DNA from: Cucumis sativus
Taxonomy: Eukaryota > Streptophyta > Magnoliopsida > Cucurbitales > Cucurbitaceae
DNA: 64,000 nt
Direction: 5' to 3'
NCBI RefSeq assembly: GCF_000004075.3
Contig: NC_026655.2
Coordinates: forward strand, 25,095,489 to 25,159,488
Shown here in pieces: positions 29,201 to 40,769 of the stretch (positions within the stretch are counted from its first letter, which is position 1; each line of letters opens with the position of its first letter). The notes beneath the pieces were generated by a model. That model made no database searches. It saw only the letters and a program-made list of their open reading frames with translations, and was not told where the DNA came from. The position numbers and the translations under genes were made by a program.

Positions 29201-32200
29201 TCAACGTAGTTATGGGTACATTGACTGTATGAAGAAGCCGGGAAGAAGTAATCATAAAACTATCAATGCCATGCCACATCTCTGGATTCTTAACTTTTGG
29301 TAGATAACCCCAAGTCTTATATGTCTAAAGACGAAGGTGAGGTGTGCATACTAGATATTATACAGACTAAATATGTAGAGCAACATTATGTATATGTCTA
29401 AATATTCGGAGGGTTTTTCTGCTGGTAAAACTCCTCTTTTTTTATTCCCTTCAATCTTCACCTCTTGTATAAGATCTTCACTATAGTTGTGGGTACATAA
29501 GTCGAAGTAATTTTAAAACTATCAATGCTATGCGCATCTCCGAATTCATAACTTTTGGTTGATAACCCCAAATGTTATATGTCTAAAGAGGGAGGTGAGT
29601 TGTGTATACTAGTCATTAGATAGACTAGATATATATAGAACAACCATATATATGTTTAAATAGTCGGAGGGTACTTTTTTTTTGCTGATAAAAACCTCTT
29701 TTTTTTATTCCCTTCTTTCTTCACCTCTTTGTATAAGATAATAGCAGTGGGTACAACATTGACAGTTCGAGAACTCTCAAGTTGAAGTAACTATGAAAAT
29801 TGTTTGTATTGTAGAGAACCAAATAGTTGGTAATGGGAGGTGTGTTACTAGAAATAATAGACAAATTAACCATCATGGGTTGACCTAGTAGTTAGAAGAG
29901 ACTGATGGGAGGTGTGTTTACTAAAAATAATATATACAAGTTAACTATAATGGGTTGGCCTAGTAGTTAAAGGGAGATAATCTCAATAAAATGGCTAAGA
30001 GGTTTGGTCAACTACTTAGGAATTAATTTCTTATGACTATCCTACTGATCAGGGTGCTTTGGGGGTGTCAACCTAGTTGAGATGTCCGGGTGGACCTACT
30101 GATACTCTCTCTCTTCCCCATTATTGGCTTCCCTATTATTCTCATTGTATAGCTCTCTTGGACTTTAAGTTTATTAATAATAAAGAAGCCTGTCTCCTTG
30201 TAAAAAAAAACAAAGAAATTTCCTACGATTTTCTTTGAGACCAAAATGTTGTAAGGTAAGGTAAGTTGTTTTATGAGATTAGTCGTGATGTGTGTAAGCT
30301 GACAAGACACTCACAAATATCCAAATATATGTATAGATAGATAGATAAATTATATAGAGCTACATCATAGATATGTCTAAAAAAAGGGTTTCATGTAGGG
30401 TAATTATGAAGTTCGATACCATTCCTTTGGCATGTAGTGCATCTTCTTTCTTTACTAAGCTTAGCTTTAACTTAACTGGCATGGAGTTTTAGCAGACACT
30501 AAATGATGCTAATCTTTCTTCTATAAATTTGTTCTTTTATCTTCCTCTTTTCTCCTTTAGCATTGCTGATTGAGATGGATGGACTGTATTGAAATAGATA
30601 GCCAACTTACTCAGTGCACCAAACCAAAATTCAGGAATCTTAGACATTCTCAGTGTGTACAACTCTTTTTTCTCCACAGGAATGGCTTTATACCAACCCT
30701 CTATATTTATACATGCTGTATGCAACAAAAAATTATTTGCTATTGTGTGAGTTGAATATTATCGGCAATGTCATTCACTGTTGTTGAAGAAGTTTTTGAG
30801 TTGCAGTTTCACTATAATTTGTCAGGGTCCCTTTTTGAACAATACAAAAACTCATCTGCAAAGGGTTTTAGGTGATGACAATGTTTTGATGGTCAAGTTT
30901 GCTGAAGACAAATCTGATACACCATTGTCAAACCATTCTGGTGGTTCCTTTTATGCTTATAGCAAGATTGCTAGAGATGGCATTCTTCTTGGATTGCGTC
31001 GATACCATTTTTTTGGTAAGTCTTTTTGATGCTTACAAACGAATTCCTTTGTTGTGCTTGTTTCTACACTCACCATTAAAAGTAAAGAGGCATTCCAGAA
31101 AACTTTTTTCAAATTATCATTGTTTGTTGCATCATGCATTGCAGCTTTCTTCCCGGATAATCAGATTGGGTTCAATGGTTAATTACATACATGAAAATCC
31201 AATGTGTATTACTAGCTAGTTAAATCTATTATCATAGACTTGGTTGTTTGTCAATATCTTTTTGTCATTGCACATGCATTAATATTACCTACTCGTGCTC
31301 TCCCTGGCAATATACTGTTGTCCACAATTCAATACACGTGCAATGGCATCAATACATTAGTAGAATGGGCCAAGGTCTTTGAGACAAATTGCCCTTTAGC
31401 TTTTCTATCTTCGCAGCTTATGCAGTATTTTTGCTACTGTCTGCATGTCATATTCTCATCAGACAAATGATTGAGTTTCAACATTTTAACATCACTTTTT
31501 GTTGCTATTACTGACTTGATCATTTTCTTATGTTTTTGTATATGCGTGTTGGGCTATTTTTTTCTTACTATATTTGTGTATATGGAATAGTTTTCAAAGA
31601 TGGTGGGAAGGAGGAAAAAAAGAAGAATCCAACCACATCAGCTGTGAAGTGCTATTTTGTTCGAATGGAGTCAGATGCGTATATTGATAAGATTGAACCT
31701 TATAAATTATCAAATAGAACAGTTTTTGAAGCAAGGAGTCTTTTCATGCATGCACACATGGTGTCTAGTATAGCAAGCTACATGGCTAGGTATGCTGGCT
31801 ATAGGACTTCTTATATTTTTTCTAGCAACTTCTATGTTATTGTCCTGAACGTTCTTAATTAATACTTATATTTTTATTTTGTAGGTTTTCACTCATTCTG
31901 TCGAAGACCATAAACCTGAAAATTGATTTGTCTACAGTAAATGTTCAAAGAATCGGGGATATACCCTGCAAGGTATGTTATTCTACCACTACTCCTTCTG
32001 CCTTCTGGTGGAGAGGAAGGGGTAAAACTGAAAAATGTTAATCTCTCTTATACTCCATCCTTCTCATCGTTATGATTATGGACTTTTTTGCTGCATATTC
32101 TATTTATAGCTTCTTATTTTGGTTTTTACCTTGCTGTAGGATATCTATGGCAATGTCATATATAGAGATGGAAAACCTCTTATACATACTGACGGAACAG

Positions 32201-35200
32201 GATTTATATCAGAGGACTTGGCTTTGGAGTGCCCTATGAATGTATTTAAAGGGCAGGCAAAGCATGATGCTGATCTTAAGGTTTGTGATTTCTTGTTAAC
32301 TTATAATTAGAGAAAAAGGATAATTTTTTTTTCCAAACTTGATTTGATGTTTCAAATTTTCAATTAAATCAACCTGAAGCTAGAAATTAACAAGGACTTG
32401 TTTGGGTGGGAATTTAAAAACAAAAATTTGAAAACAAAGGATTCAAGAAAACAAAGTTGTTTTTTCATGTTTCAGGTATGTGTTTGAAAGTAGATTAAAA
32501 AGTTGGATTCTAATTTGAACAATAGTTTAGAGCGTGCTTGATTTGTTCACCAAAAATTTGTTGACAATAAACTATTTACTAATTTATTTATAAACTTTTA
32601 TGTGTTTAAAAAATAGTACAATTTATAATATTATATAATTTATAATACCAAATTTAAATTAAGAAAATGAAATTGGTTTACAACATGGCATAATGTAGTT
32701 ATTTATTATTTTTAATGTAATTTTTCTTTTAAAGTTTACAATTTAAAATCTTGATACAAATACAATAGGAAAATTTTGAGAAATAATACATTTTTTATTT
32801 TACATTTCAAAAGTAGCACATTTTCAGAAAACTTGTAACTTTGTTTTTCTCGATCAATCTCGGTCAAACCTCGCAAACTGAGATTCTTCACAAATTTTAA
32901 GAAACTTTTTCATCATAATTTCTCGGTCCTTTTCAGCCAAGTTTGATACCGAGATTGTTTGTTTGTTTGTTTTTTTAAATTTGAAAATAAAGATATTTAT
33001 CGAGTGACCAAAATACCCTTGAAAGCCCGAATATGAGATATTCTCACAAACCATAAAACCCCAAACAGTGTGCTCATTTCGATCGAGAAGTATACAAGTT
33101 TGCCCCCAAACTCGAACGAATTTCACTGATTTTTCCTCTGCTAAACTTGAAGAACTCATAACCGAACTTCTCAAGGTGAAGTATTTTTAACAACTCCATA
33201 GTTTAGGGTTTTTAGCTTATGTTTTCAGTTTTAAGTTTTTAGTTTGAAATTTGAGGCGGATGGAAAACTTTGTAGTTGGTGTTATGATGTAGATGGATGT
33301 AGAACATTGTTTTAAGTTAATGCACGTGGTCTCCTTCGATGAATCTCGGCGATTTCATCCATCTGAGTCGAGACCTATGAAATTTCCTTTCTTGCCCCTC
33401 CTTTTATATGTTTGAAGGATTGGAGGTCTAACAGTTTAGTAATGTGCAATGCCAACCACTGAAAAAATCTCTACAAATTTACAAATTTCAACAAAGTTCA
33501 AGCTCTATGGCTCTTTTTGGAATCCCCATTGCCAAGCTTTCTTCACCACTTAAGATGATCAATATAGTTGTGGATGCATTGACTGTATGAAGAAGTTGAA
33601 TTATAAAATTGTCAATGCCAATGACACTGCTGATTATTAGCGTCTTTGGTTTCTTCTCCTGTTTAAGATCATCAATGTAGTCGTGGGTACACTGTATGAA
33701 GAAGTTGAAGTGATTGTAAAATAATCAATGTCACAGCAGATAAAACACCTCTTGTATAAGAAGTAATCATAAAACCATCTAAGCTGTGTCACATCTCTGA
33801 ATTACTAACTCATGGTAGAGCTGCCCCTAATCTTGTATGTCTAAAGAGGGAGGGTGAGGTGTGTAGATATCATTGAGACAATAAATAGAGCTACATCTCA
33901 TATATATGTCTAAAGGGGTACACTGTATATGGTGCTTTTGGGTTAGATCATCAATTTAGTAGTAGGTAGGGTACTTTGATTGAATAAAGAAGTGATCATT
34001 AAAGGGTCGCTTGGAGTACAAACTATTTTAAAAGTATAATAAACACCTCTTGCTACATTAAATATTATTTAAAAGTTTCCAATTCGCTACAGTAAACACT
34101 ATTTTAAAACTTTCATTTGCTACAACTTTTACTATTTTACATTCATAAAATAATCTACCCCAAACACAAACTATTGTACTCCGACTATAATAACCAACTT
34201 TTTGCTCCAATACCCCCCAAGACTATCAATGCCAGACTTGTATAATATCTTCAACACCATATGCATAGAGCTATACTTCATAGCTCCAAGAAGTTATGAA
34301 GTATAGGGTGTTGTGAATTTCTGGGATCCACAGTGTAAGAAGCTGAAAAGGTATAAAATTGATGTTTTTTTAATAATGAGACCCACAAACTTCTTGAGTC
34401 AAACGAATTGTGGAATTTACATCCCTTTCTTCGCAACTCCTACCTCTCAATTCCTTGGGCCAAACACACTTGAAAAAGTTGATTTTTAGAAAAGACACTT
34501 CCATGCTCACATAAAATCTTTTTTCCTGAAGAGTAGGAGATAATCCTTTTTGGCTAGAAGCATAGCCCAAAAAAATATTTTTCTTAGCCCAAGCTCTCGC
34601 ATAATAATCTAGTTTCGACCAAAAACCTTCTACGTTGTCTTCTTTGCATAATGATGTTTCTTCCCTTGCTCACATTTTTTAATGGTTATATTTTTCCAAA
34701 GAGTAAATTCGTTTGATGTTTATATTACAGGCTATATGGCAGAGAATTCCTGCTTTTGAAGGATTTCAGAATAAGACTTTGCAACTAACACTTCCAGGAC
34801 TTGAATTGCGAGAACCAGTATGTGTATCTTGATTTTCTGTTTAGTTTCTATTGAATGTGTGGAGTTTATTTTTATGTGGTCACTTACCTTTATGTTATTC
34901 TGTTTCTGTTGGAAGCCCTTGCTGATTCAGTTCCGACTTTTTTACAATGGCCTTGCTGTTAAGGGAACATTTCTATTGAATAAACAGGTATAGTTTTCTA
35001 GTTCAAGAGGAGCATGAATTTTTTTTTTTTTTTTTTTTTGACATCCATCTTGCTCATAAGTTTTGTGGTAATGATTCTAATTCATCACGATCAGTTCTTG
35101 CCTCGTGAATATGATGTCTCTTTCACCTTGTATGATTGTTAATTTCAGTACCCAGAAGAAGTGATCATGGTGCTTTGCATTCCAATTTCATATTCATGGT

Positions 35201-38200
35201 TACTTTTGCACTGTTCCAGAATATCCCCATGGGGTAAAAAGTCGATTTACATGAAAATATGATCACTGGGGTTTGTAAATATGTCAGACAAATAATTGGT
35301 GTTTCCATTTAGAAAACCTACTTTGGCGCTCTATCATTATTCATTCCTAGTAATTTGGGGCGGAGAAAAGATTGCCATTCTTTTTGTTCTATCTTTATTT
35401 TTTGAGAAATTGGGGTGTCTACGTCTGCAACCTGAATGTCTATCTTTAATTTTCGTAAGTGTGTTGAGTTACAGCTGCAGTATTACATACAGCAGTGGAG
35501 TTATGTGTTGGTCATGCGGCTCACCAATCAGTTTTTGTATAGGGTTTAGTATAGCTGTTTATCCATGGGTATGGTGTTTCCTGACGTCTTCATGTTTTTT
35601 TAAAACCGTTGAATGCTGCACCATCAGTATCTTCTGTTTGGAACTCCAGTGTTTTTTAGTCTCGCAAATAAAGAGATAAAAAGGGTCTTCATGTTTCATA
35701 ATGTGAAATCGGATGATTTTATTACTCTAAATTTTTTTAAACCGTTGAATGATTTTATCAGTCTAATGCAATTAGAAAACTCCCCCCCTCCTATTTGTAT
35801 CAATGTGATTTTCTTATGGAATAAATGTCTCTGCTATCTTTAATTCTACTGTTTCTTGTTACTCATTGTTGGTTAACTTAAAAATTTCAGCTTCCTCCTA
35901 GGACAATTCAAATCCGCGATTCTATGATCAAAGTTGAAATAGATCCAGATCTTGAAAATTTTGAAACAGAGAATTCACTGGAGTTAGTAGGGACCAGGTA
36001 TCCAACATTTTATTTTCTTTTTCCCTATTTTGCTTTTGGCATGCTATTGGAGTTAAATGCCAGTTTCCTTCCAACTTGCATTATGTACATACTCAGGGAA
36101 AAATGGAATGCTCAACTCTTGTTTCTGATGAAAGTAGCTTAACTTGAGGGTGTATGGAATATTTGGTATAGTTACCAATTATAGTGTATTAATTCCTAGA
36201 GAGTTGCATTTTCTTTATATGAAGTTGCATAAGGTTTCTAACTTCTGCTACCTGCAGCTCTAGGGACCTGATCTTCTTATGAGAGAAGATGATAATTTTA
36301 TTATTATTTTGTATTAGATGACTGCATCTGCAGATCCATTGGAAATAGGAAATTTATGTTTGAGGATCATTAAAAGAAAAAAAAGAGAGGAATTTGGTTC
36401 TGCTTGCAAAGAATTACTATTATTATTGTTGTCACAATTAATTATTTGATTTTATTTTCTTTAACAAAATGCTTCGTGATTTTTTATGTTGGTGCATATC
36501 AACCAATGGTGGTTGCTAGTCTCTTTAAGGTCTTCTTGCAAGTTCCCCTGCAATTACTTGTATTTACCTTCAAAGAGTTTCTGTTAATGTGGCATTTTTC
36601 TTTCTCTAATCATCTGTCAGTAATCCCCCGAAGAGGACATTTCTTTCAAGAAATTTAATAGCACTGTTGAACTATGGAGGTGTCCCAAGAGAGTACTTCA
36701 TGAATATCCTTGTGGATGCTTTAAAAGATGTTCAGGGTGTTTTCTCCAGTAAGCGTGCAGCTTTAAGAGGTATTAATTGTATTGAGCTGGTTTCTTTTCA
36801 TCTCTTTCAAAATACTCTCACTTATTTATTGTTCATGCTCTCTCTCGGTCCTGGTTGGTCTCTTGCAGTTTCCATTAACAATGGTGAAATGGATGACTTT
36901 CTAGTTGCAAGAATGATTTTAGCTGGCATTCCTCTTGATGAATCATATTTGCAATATCGGCTATCTGTGCTATTGAAGGAGGAGAAAAAGAGCTTGAAAA
37001 GCGGAAGACTTCACGTGCCTGAATGTTATTATTTAATGGGGACAGTCGATCCCACATTTACACTTGAAAGCGGCGAAGTCTGTGTTATCCTGTATGTATT
37101 ACATGCATGATATTTCAATTAGTTTTACTTAATTCCATGAAAGCATTGAGTGCAAACGTTATAATATGTTCACAATTCATCTTCATGGCTACTAGATGAG
37201 AAGAGTGGAACGAGGATAAATATACAAGTACAGGAGAAAAACTGATTGTCATGGTTTTCACGATAGTAGACGTAGACCTACGTTCCACGTTCTTATGATG
37301 TTCAAAAGGTTTAAAAAATATTAATTCAAGTTTATATAAATCATAATATCTTAATGCTATTCACTCAATTGACAAGCAAACATCTGAGAAATAGGATAGG
37401 ATGGTAAGACTCATGGTAATTTACTCGTGTTACTGACAATCCCTGCTTTCGTTTTGTTTTCCCCCCCTTTTTCGCACTTGTAAATTGGTATTAACGTGTC
37501 TATTTTCTCCCTCCAATTAGTGAGAATGGACAAATCAACGGGAAGGTTCTTGTTTATCGCAATCCTGGTCTACATTTTGGTGATATCCATGTTTTAACAG
37601 CTAAATATGTGGAGAAGTTAGTACCTGTTGTTGGAAATGCGAAATATGCCATATTCTTTTCCAGTAAGGGTCCCCGTTCAGTAGCTGATGAAATAGCAGG
37701 TGGTGATTTTGACGGTGATATGTACTGGGTTTCCAGAAATTCACAGGTTATTGAACATTAAAACTTCTGGCCTCAAAGTTCTATTACCTGAATTTGGTTT
37801 CGTCAACTTACAAATGTGAACCTATTGGCTATTAGTTCAATGGTTTCATGGATGTTTTATTTATTGGGTATGTTTTGTCATATTTTCTGCTCAGTGTTTG
37901 GTTAAAAATTGTTCTGACTTCACTTAGTATAGAGTGTATGTACACATTTTAGCTTGATGTTCACGCAATCACGCAGGCCTTTTAAGCGTATGAGTTCTGC
38001 TTAATTAGTTCTATGGTTTCTTTTGTCAGTATCTTTTATTCTTGGATCGATGGTTTCTGATTCATGTCTTAGTTCAAACTTTAATTTCTGGAAAACAAAT
38101 TATTTCCACATTCATTATAATTATTGAGTCCCTGCCTACCCATATACTGATTTCTTTATTTTCTATTTCTTTTTTTGAGTTTTTTCAGTTGTTAGAGTAT

Positions 38201-40769
38201 TTCAGACCATGTGAACCATGGAGGCCAAGTCCTTCAACTGAAGTAGTTACAAATAAAAAGCCGAAAGAATTTTCTGCCGACGAGTTGGAGAACGAGCTAT
38301 TTAAACTGTTCTTGTCTACTAGGTTTCAGCCAAGGTTATGTGATTTGTCCACTTTTTTGGTCCGTCAAAATTTCATTGTTATTTTTCTTAAGCGGGTGGT
38401 GTGTTATTTCATACTTTGACTGACATGGAGTTTTCCAATAATTTTTCTCTGGTATGCTCAGTTATGCAAAGAGTGTTGCAGCTGATAACTGGTTGGCATT
38501 GATGGATCAGTTCCTAATGTTGGGTGAAGAGCGTAAAGAAGAAAGAAATTGTATAAGGGCTAAGATTCTGCAGTTGATCAATATATATTATGATGCTTTA
38601 GATGCACCTAAAAAAGGCGGGAAGAAGGTCAGTTCTACCTACATAGGGTTTCCTGTCTCTTCTTTATAATTTTGTTAATTGTGTGTAATACTATTTTTGT
38701 TCTCCAAAGATTTCCTAGGAAACAATACTCGATTTGGAATTAGTTATTAAGCAAGTTGTTAACTAGGAGCCAAGGAGGTTCATCATGGTTGGCACTTATT
38801 TCTCGAACTACCCAACATGGAACTTGTTCGAATCTGCCTTGGTAGTCACAACTCTGATTTCTTTTAATAAGAAATATTCTGATTTTTATTTTTATTAGGG
38901 AAATAAGGTGATAAAAATTGGATACTGATCTGAAATTCATAAATACAAATAGAAACACAAATGTATTACTTTTTCAAAGTAAATTATAGAAGGTTGCACA
39001 TGCAGATGCTTCGTCCTCTTCCAAGACTGTGTTAGGATCCCGTATATTAGAACACAGCAAAACACGTAGATAACTAGTAAGGTACTAGATAACTAGGACA
39101 CTTTTCTAACCTCCAAAAAGGGGCATAATGTAAGGTACTAGATAAGAATATATTAGTATGATATTAGTAGTAAGGAGTATTGAGGTAATTAGTAGGAAGT
39201 TAGTTACTTACCTAATCTTCTTGTAAATAGGAGGGTGAGTGAGGAGGCATATGTTGAGTGGTTTAAGGCTTGGGTTCACTCAAGAGGGAGGTTCTAAGTA
39301 CCTTGAACTTTATTTATCTTGTATTTCTTCGTAGTTATATTTCAATATATCCCAATATATTCAAATCTTATTTGAATTAGGAAGAATCCTAGCACATCTC
39401 TTCAAGCATGGAACAAACACTTCCCACTCCATTAGAGAGAGCTTTCTTGTCATCTCTATGAAATGAGAGAAAACCATTGGTTCATCGTTAAAGAAAGTTT
39501 TTTTCCACCTGAAATGTGCCTCCCTCCCGTGTTCTTGCAACATCCCTAGATTCAACGCTTTGTTTTGTATTGGTATATATATATACATAGCACAAAGCAC
39601 ATTGCTCTTTGATCCATGGCTGTTGATGTGTTTGATGATAGATTGAAGTTCCAAAACACCTGAAGGCAGGAACTTTACCTCATTTTATGGAAAGGGGAAA
39701 AAATTCATATGTTTCAACTTCAATTCTTGGACAAATTTTTGACACCGCTAACATGTATCAAGAAGAAGTGCCAAACATTGGTTAGTGCTTTAATATCATA
39801 TAATTACCATGTTAAAGTTCACTTAATAACAAGGGAACAGATTCTGCTTTAAGGCTCCTAATGCATCTTTTTACTACATTGATTCAGAGGTTCAAAAACT
39901 TCCTTGCTTTGAAGAGGAACTGCCCGAATATATCTTCATGAAGTGGAAGTTTCTCTATGAGTTGTATAGAAAAGACATGGTGGACGCCATGCAGCTCGAT
40001 CCCGATGCCAAAAACATAGCTGCTGAAGCCACAATTAAGAAGTACAAGGAGGTAACTTCATAATCCAGTGATCAACAGTTCTACAAACTGATTAATTGTG
40101 CTAGCTTACTGGTTAAAATACCATTTCAAAAGTTTGTTTGATTTTAGTTCCTATATTTTCAATTGTCTAATTTTAGGCATTGTTCTTTTCAAAAATCTTA
40201 AATTTAGTTCATAAAAGTTATATTTTATCGAAATTGATTAAATAATAACAATATAGTAAGGAAATATAATATGTGAATACATTTTCAAATTTTATGTTAA
40301 AGAACACCCTAGATGACAATTCTTTTTTTAAAAATGAACAACATCGTTAGAGACTAAATTTGGACTAAAATTGAACAAACTTAAAGTACAAGTACCAAAG
40401 TAAAATCTACTACATCATAAGTAAATGAAGCTGAAAAAGAAAGGGTTTGGAGATATTGGAATATTGTCATATCAGTAACTGAATAAAGAACATCTGTTGC
40501 TGTATCATGATTGTTCTTTATTTCTGGGGATATAGATATTGTATGGTGCTGAAGAACTCGAGGGGAGCCCGAGGTCGAATGAGGAGGTTTACCAAGAGGC
40601 TCTTGCAATTTATCAAGTTACATATGACCATGCCATGAGCCGCAGTGTGCGCAATTGTGGCTTTGCATGGAAAGTTGCAGGTTCGGCTCTCTTCAAGCTT
40701 TATGCTATAAAACATTCTGAAAGAAGCTTTCATTGTCTTCCTTCAGTTATGCGTGAGATATTTAGGTAG
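26214..40769 (+). CDS. RDR3/4/5-like: RNA-dependent RNA polymerase, gamma clade (RDR3/4/5-like), 19 exons
   Basis: Exons: 26214-26580, 26750-26909, 27000-27129, 28191-28265, 30826-31015, 31591-31789, 31885-31972, 32140-32280, 34731-34817, 34916-34987, 35891-35997, 36621-36769, 36869-37091, 37521-37746, 38189-38334, 38462-38627, 39642-39780, 39888-40051 and 40536-40769. All have GT-AG borders and keep phase, giving 3063 nt or 1020 aa. Arabidopsis RDR3-5 are, from memory, slightly shorter. The RdRP domain includes HTDGTGFISEDLA (exon 8), PLLIQFRLFYNGLAVKGTF (exon 10), YRNPGLHFGDIHVL and the catalytic GGDFDGDMYWVSRN (Asp725, Asp727, Asp729). The second residue of the catalytic motif is Phe, the mark of the gamma clade; RDR1, 2 and 6 have DLDGD. 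The enzyme would make complementary RNA for silencing, but gamma-clade roles are poorly known. Exons 1-4 are less conserved, with Ser/Gln/Pro-rich repeats at the end of exon 1 (QSPSSS, QSPSTC, QSPSTF). No stop or frameshift was found. Introns 4 and 8 are large and repeat-filled. Confidence 0.93.
27130..28190 (+). other. RDR intron 3
   Basis: A 1.06 kb intron. A 101-codon open frame runs on the minus strand at 27797-27492. It has no family resemblance that I recognise, and a transposon remnant is possible. Nothing else was seen. Confidence 0.5.
28480..28680 (+). mobile_element. Possible LTR-retrotransposon or related remnant in RDR intron 4
   Basis: The stretch begins near ATGGTATCGGAACAGG (28493). 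It resembles the ATGGTATCAGAGC primer-binding site, complementary to initiator tRNA-Met, used by plant copia elements. No LTR edge or coding sequence is attached, so this is a weak call. Confidence 0.3.
29206..29820 (+). repeat. Diverged tandem repeat, unit about 260-280 bp, in RDR intron 4
   Basis: Two long units and part of a third follow each other, each beginning around GTGGGTACA (near 29212, 29489 and 29747). Shared blocks in order: AAAACTATCAATGC, ACTTTTGGT-GATAACCCCAA, TTATATGTCTAAAGA, TCGGAGGGT, then a CCTCTTTTTTTATTCCC tract and TTCACCTCTT-GTATAAGAT. Related fragments recur in intron 8 (33553-33920). It has no coding potential and the family is unknown to me. Confidence 0.65.
29951..30322 (+). 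mobile_element. Au-type SINE, split by an insertion
   Basis: The 5' part (29951-30043) starts GGGTTGGCCTAGTAGTTAAA and runs through TCTCAATAAAATGGCTAAGA to AGGAATTAATTTC. The 3' part (30217-30322) resumes with AATTTCCTACGATTTTCTTT and continues AAATGTTGTAAGG, then GAGATTAGTCG and GTGTAAGCTG and ACACTCACA. This block order matches the Au SINE family of plants as I remember it. The expected box-B region between AAGAGGT and AGGAATT is mostly missing. A second, shorter head with the same start (GGGTTGACCTAGTAGTTA) lies at about 29878. Confidence 0.6.
30044..30216 (+). mobile_element. Second SINE-like element nested inside the Au-type SINE
   Basis: An insert of about 173 bp runs from GATCAGGGTGCTTTGGGGG through a box-A-like CCTAGTTGAGATGTCCGGG and a CT-rich middle to a TTAATAATAAAG segment and a run of nine A. 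It is flanked by near-identical copies of about 18 bp (30025-30043 and 30217-30234), as expected of target-site duplications made by LINE-type machinery. Its family is not known to me. Confidence 0.55.
33553..33920 (+). repeat. Dispersed copies of the intron 4 repeat family
   Basis: At least three fragments share blocks with the repeat at 29206-29820: GACTGTATGAAGAAGTTGAA (33577 and, shortened, 33690), ATCATAAAACCATC (about 33766), and CTTGTATGTCTAAAGAGGGA followed by GGTGAGGTGTGTA (about 33832). They are in the same orientation as the intron 4 copies. Confidence 0.55.
34005..34225. mobile_element. Possible MITE in RDR intron 8
   Basis: The left end has GGGTCGCTTGGAGTACAAAC and the right end carries, inverted, TTGGGGGGTATTGGAGCAAA, with further inverted GGAGTACAA..AGTTTGTG blocks inside. 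The interior is non-coding and AT-rich. The ends match only loosely, so the borders are approximate. Confidence 0.35.
34370..34640 (-). pseudogene. Ty1/copia Pol fragment, antisense in RDR intron 8
   Basis: On the minus strand a decayed frame reads KNIFLGYASSQKG and shortly after EKRFYVSMEVSFLK. In intact copia polyproteins the corresponding FLGY-s-QKGY and FYVSMDVTF motifs join the integrase to the reverse transcriptase region. No flanking LTRs or RT domain remain, so this is a short relic. Confidence 0.6.
39029..39362 (+). mobile_element. Possible solo LTR in RDR intron 16
   Basis: The block runs from TGTTAGGATCC to a TATATTCA end, so it has TG...CA borders. It holds short direct repeats (AAGGTACTAGATAA twice), a CTTGTAAATAGGAGGGTGAG segment and an ATTTCAATATATCCC end typical in layout of a plant LTR U5. 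No internal retroelement sequence adjoins it. I could not confirm a 5 bp target duplication. Confidence 0.4.

Larger units (their letters stand above)
32281..34730 (+). other. RDR intron 8, repeat-rich
   Basis: A 2.45 kb intron. From its 5' end it holds AT-rich sequence, fragments of the intron 4 repeat family (33553-33920), a MITE-like unit (about 34005-34225) and an antisense copia fragment (about 34370-34640). An open frame on the minus strand at 33174-32854 (106 codons) has no recognisable relatives. Confidence 0.55.

Noticed and set aside
29878..30330. tRNA gene suggested by box-A-like GGTTGGCCTAGTAGTTAA
   Set aside because: No cloverleaf can be drawn and no box B follows; the sequence fits a SINE head.
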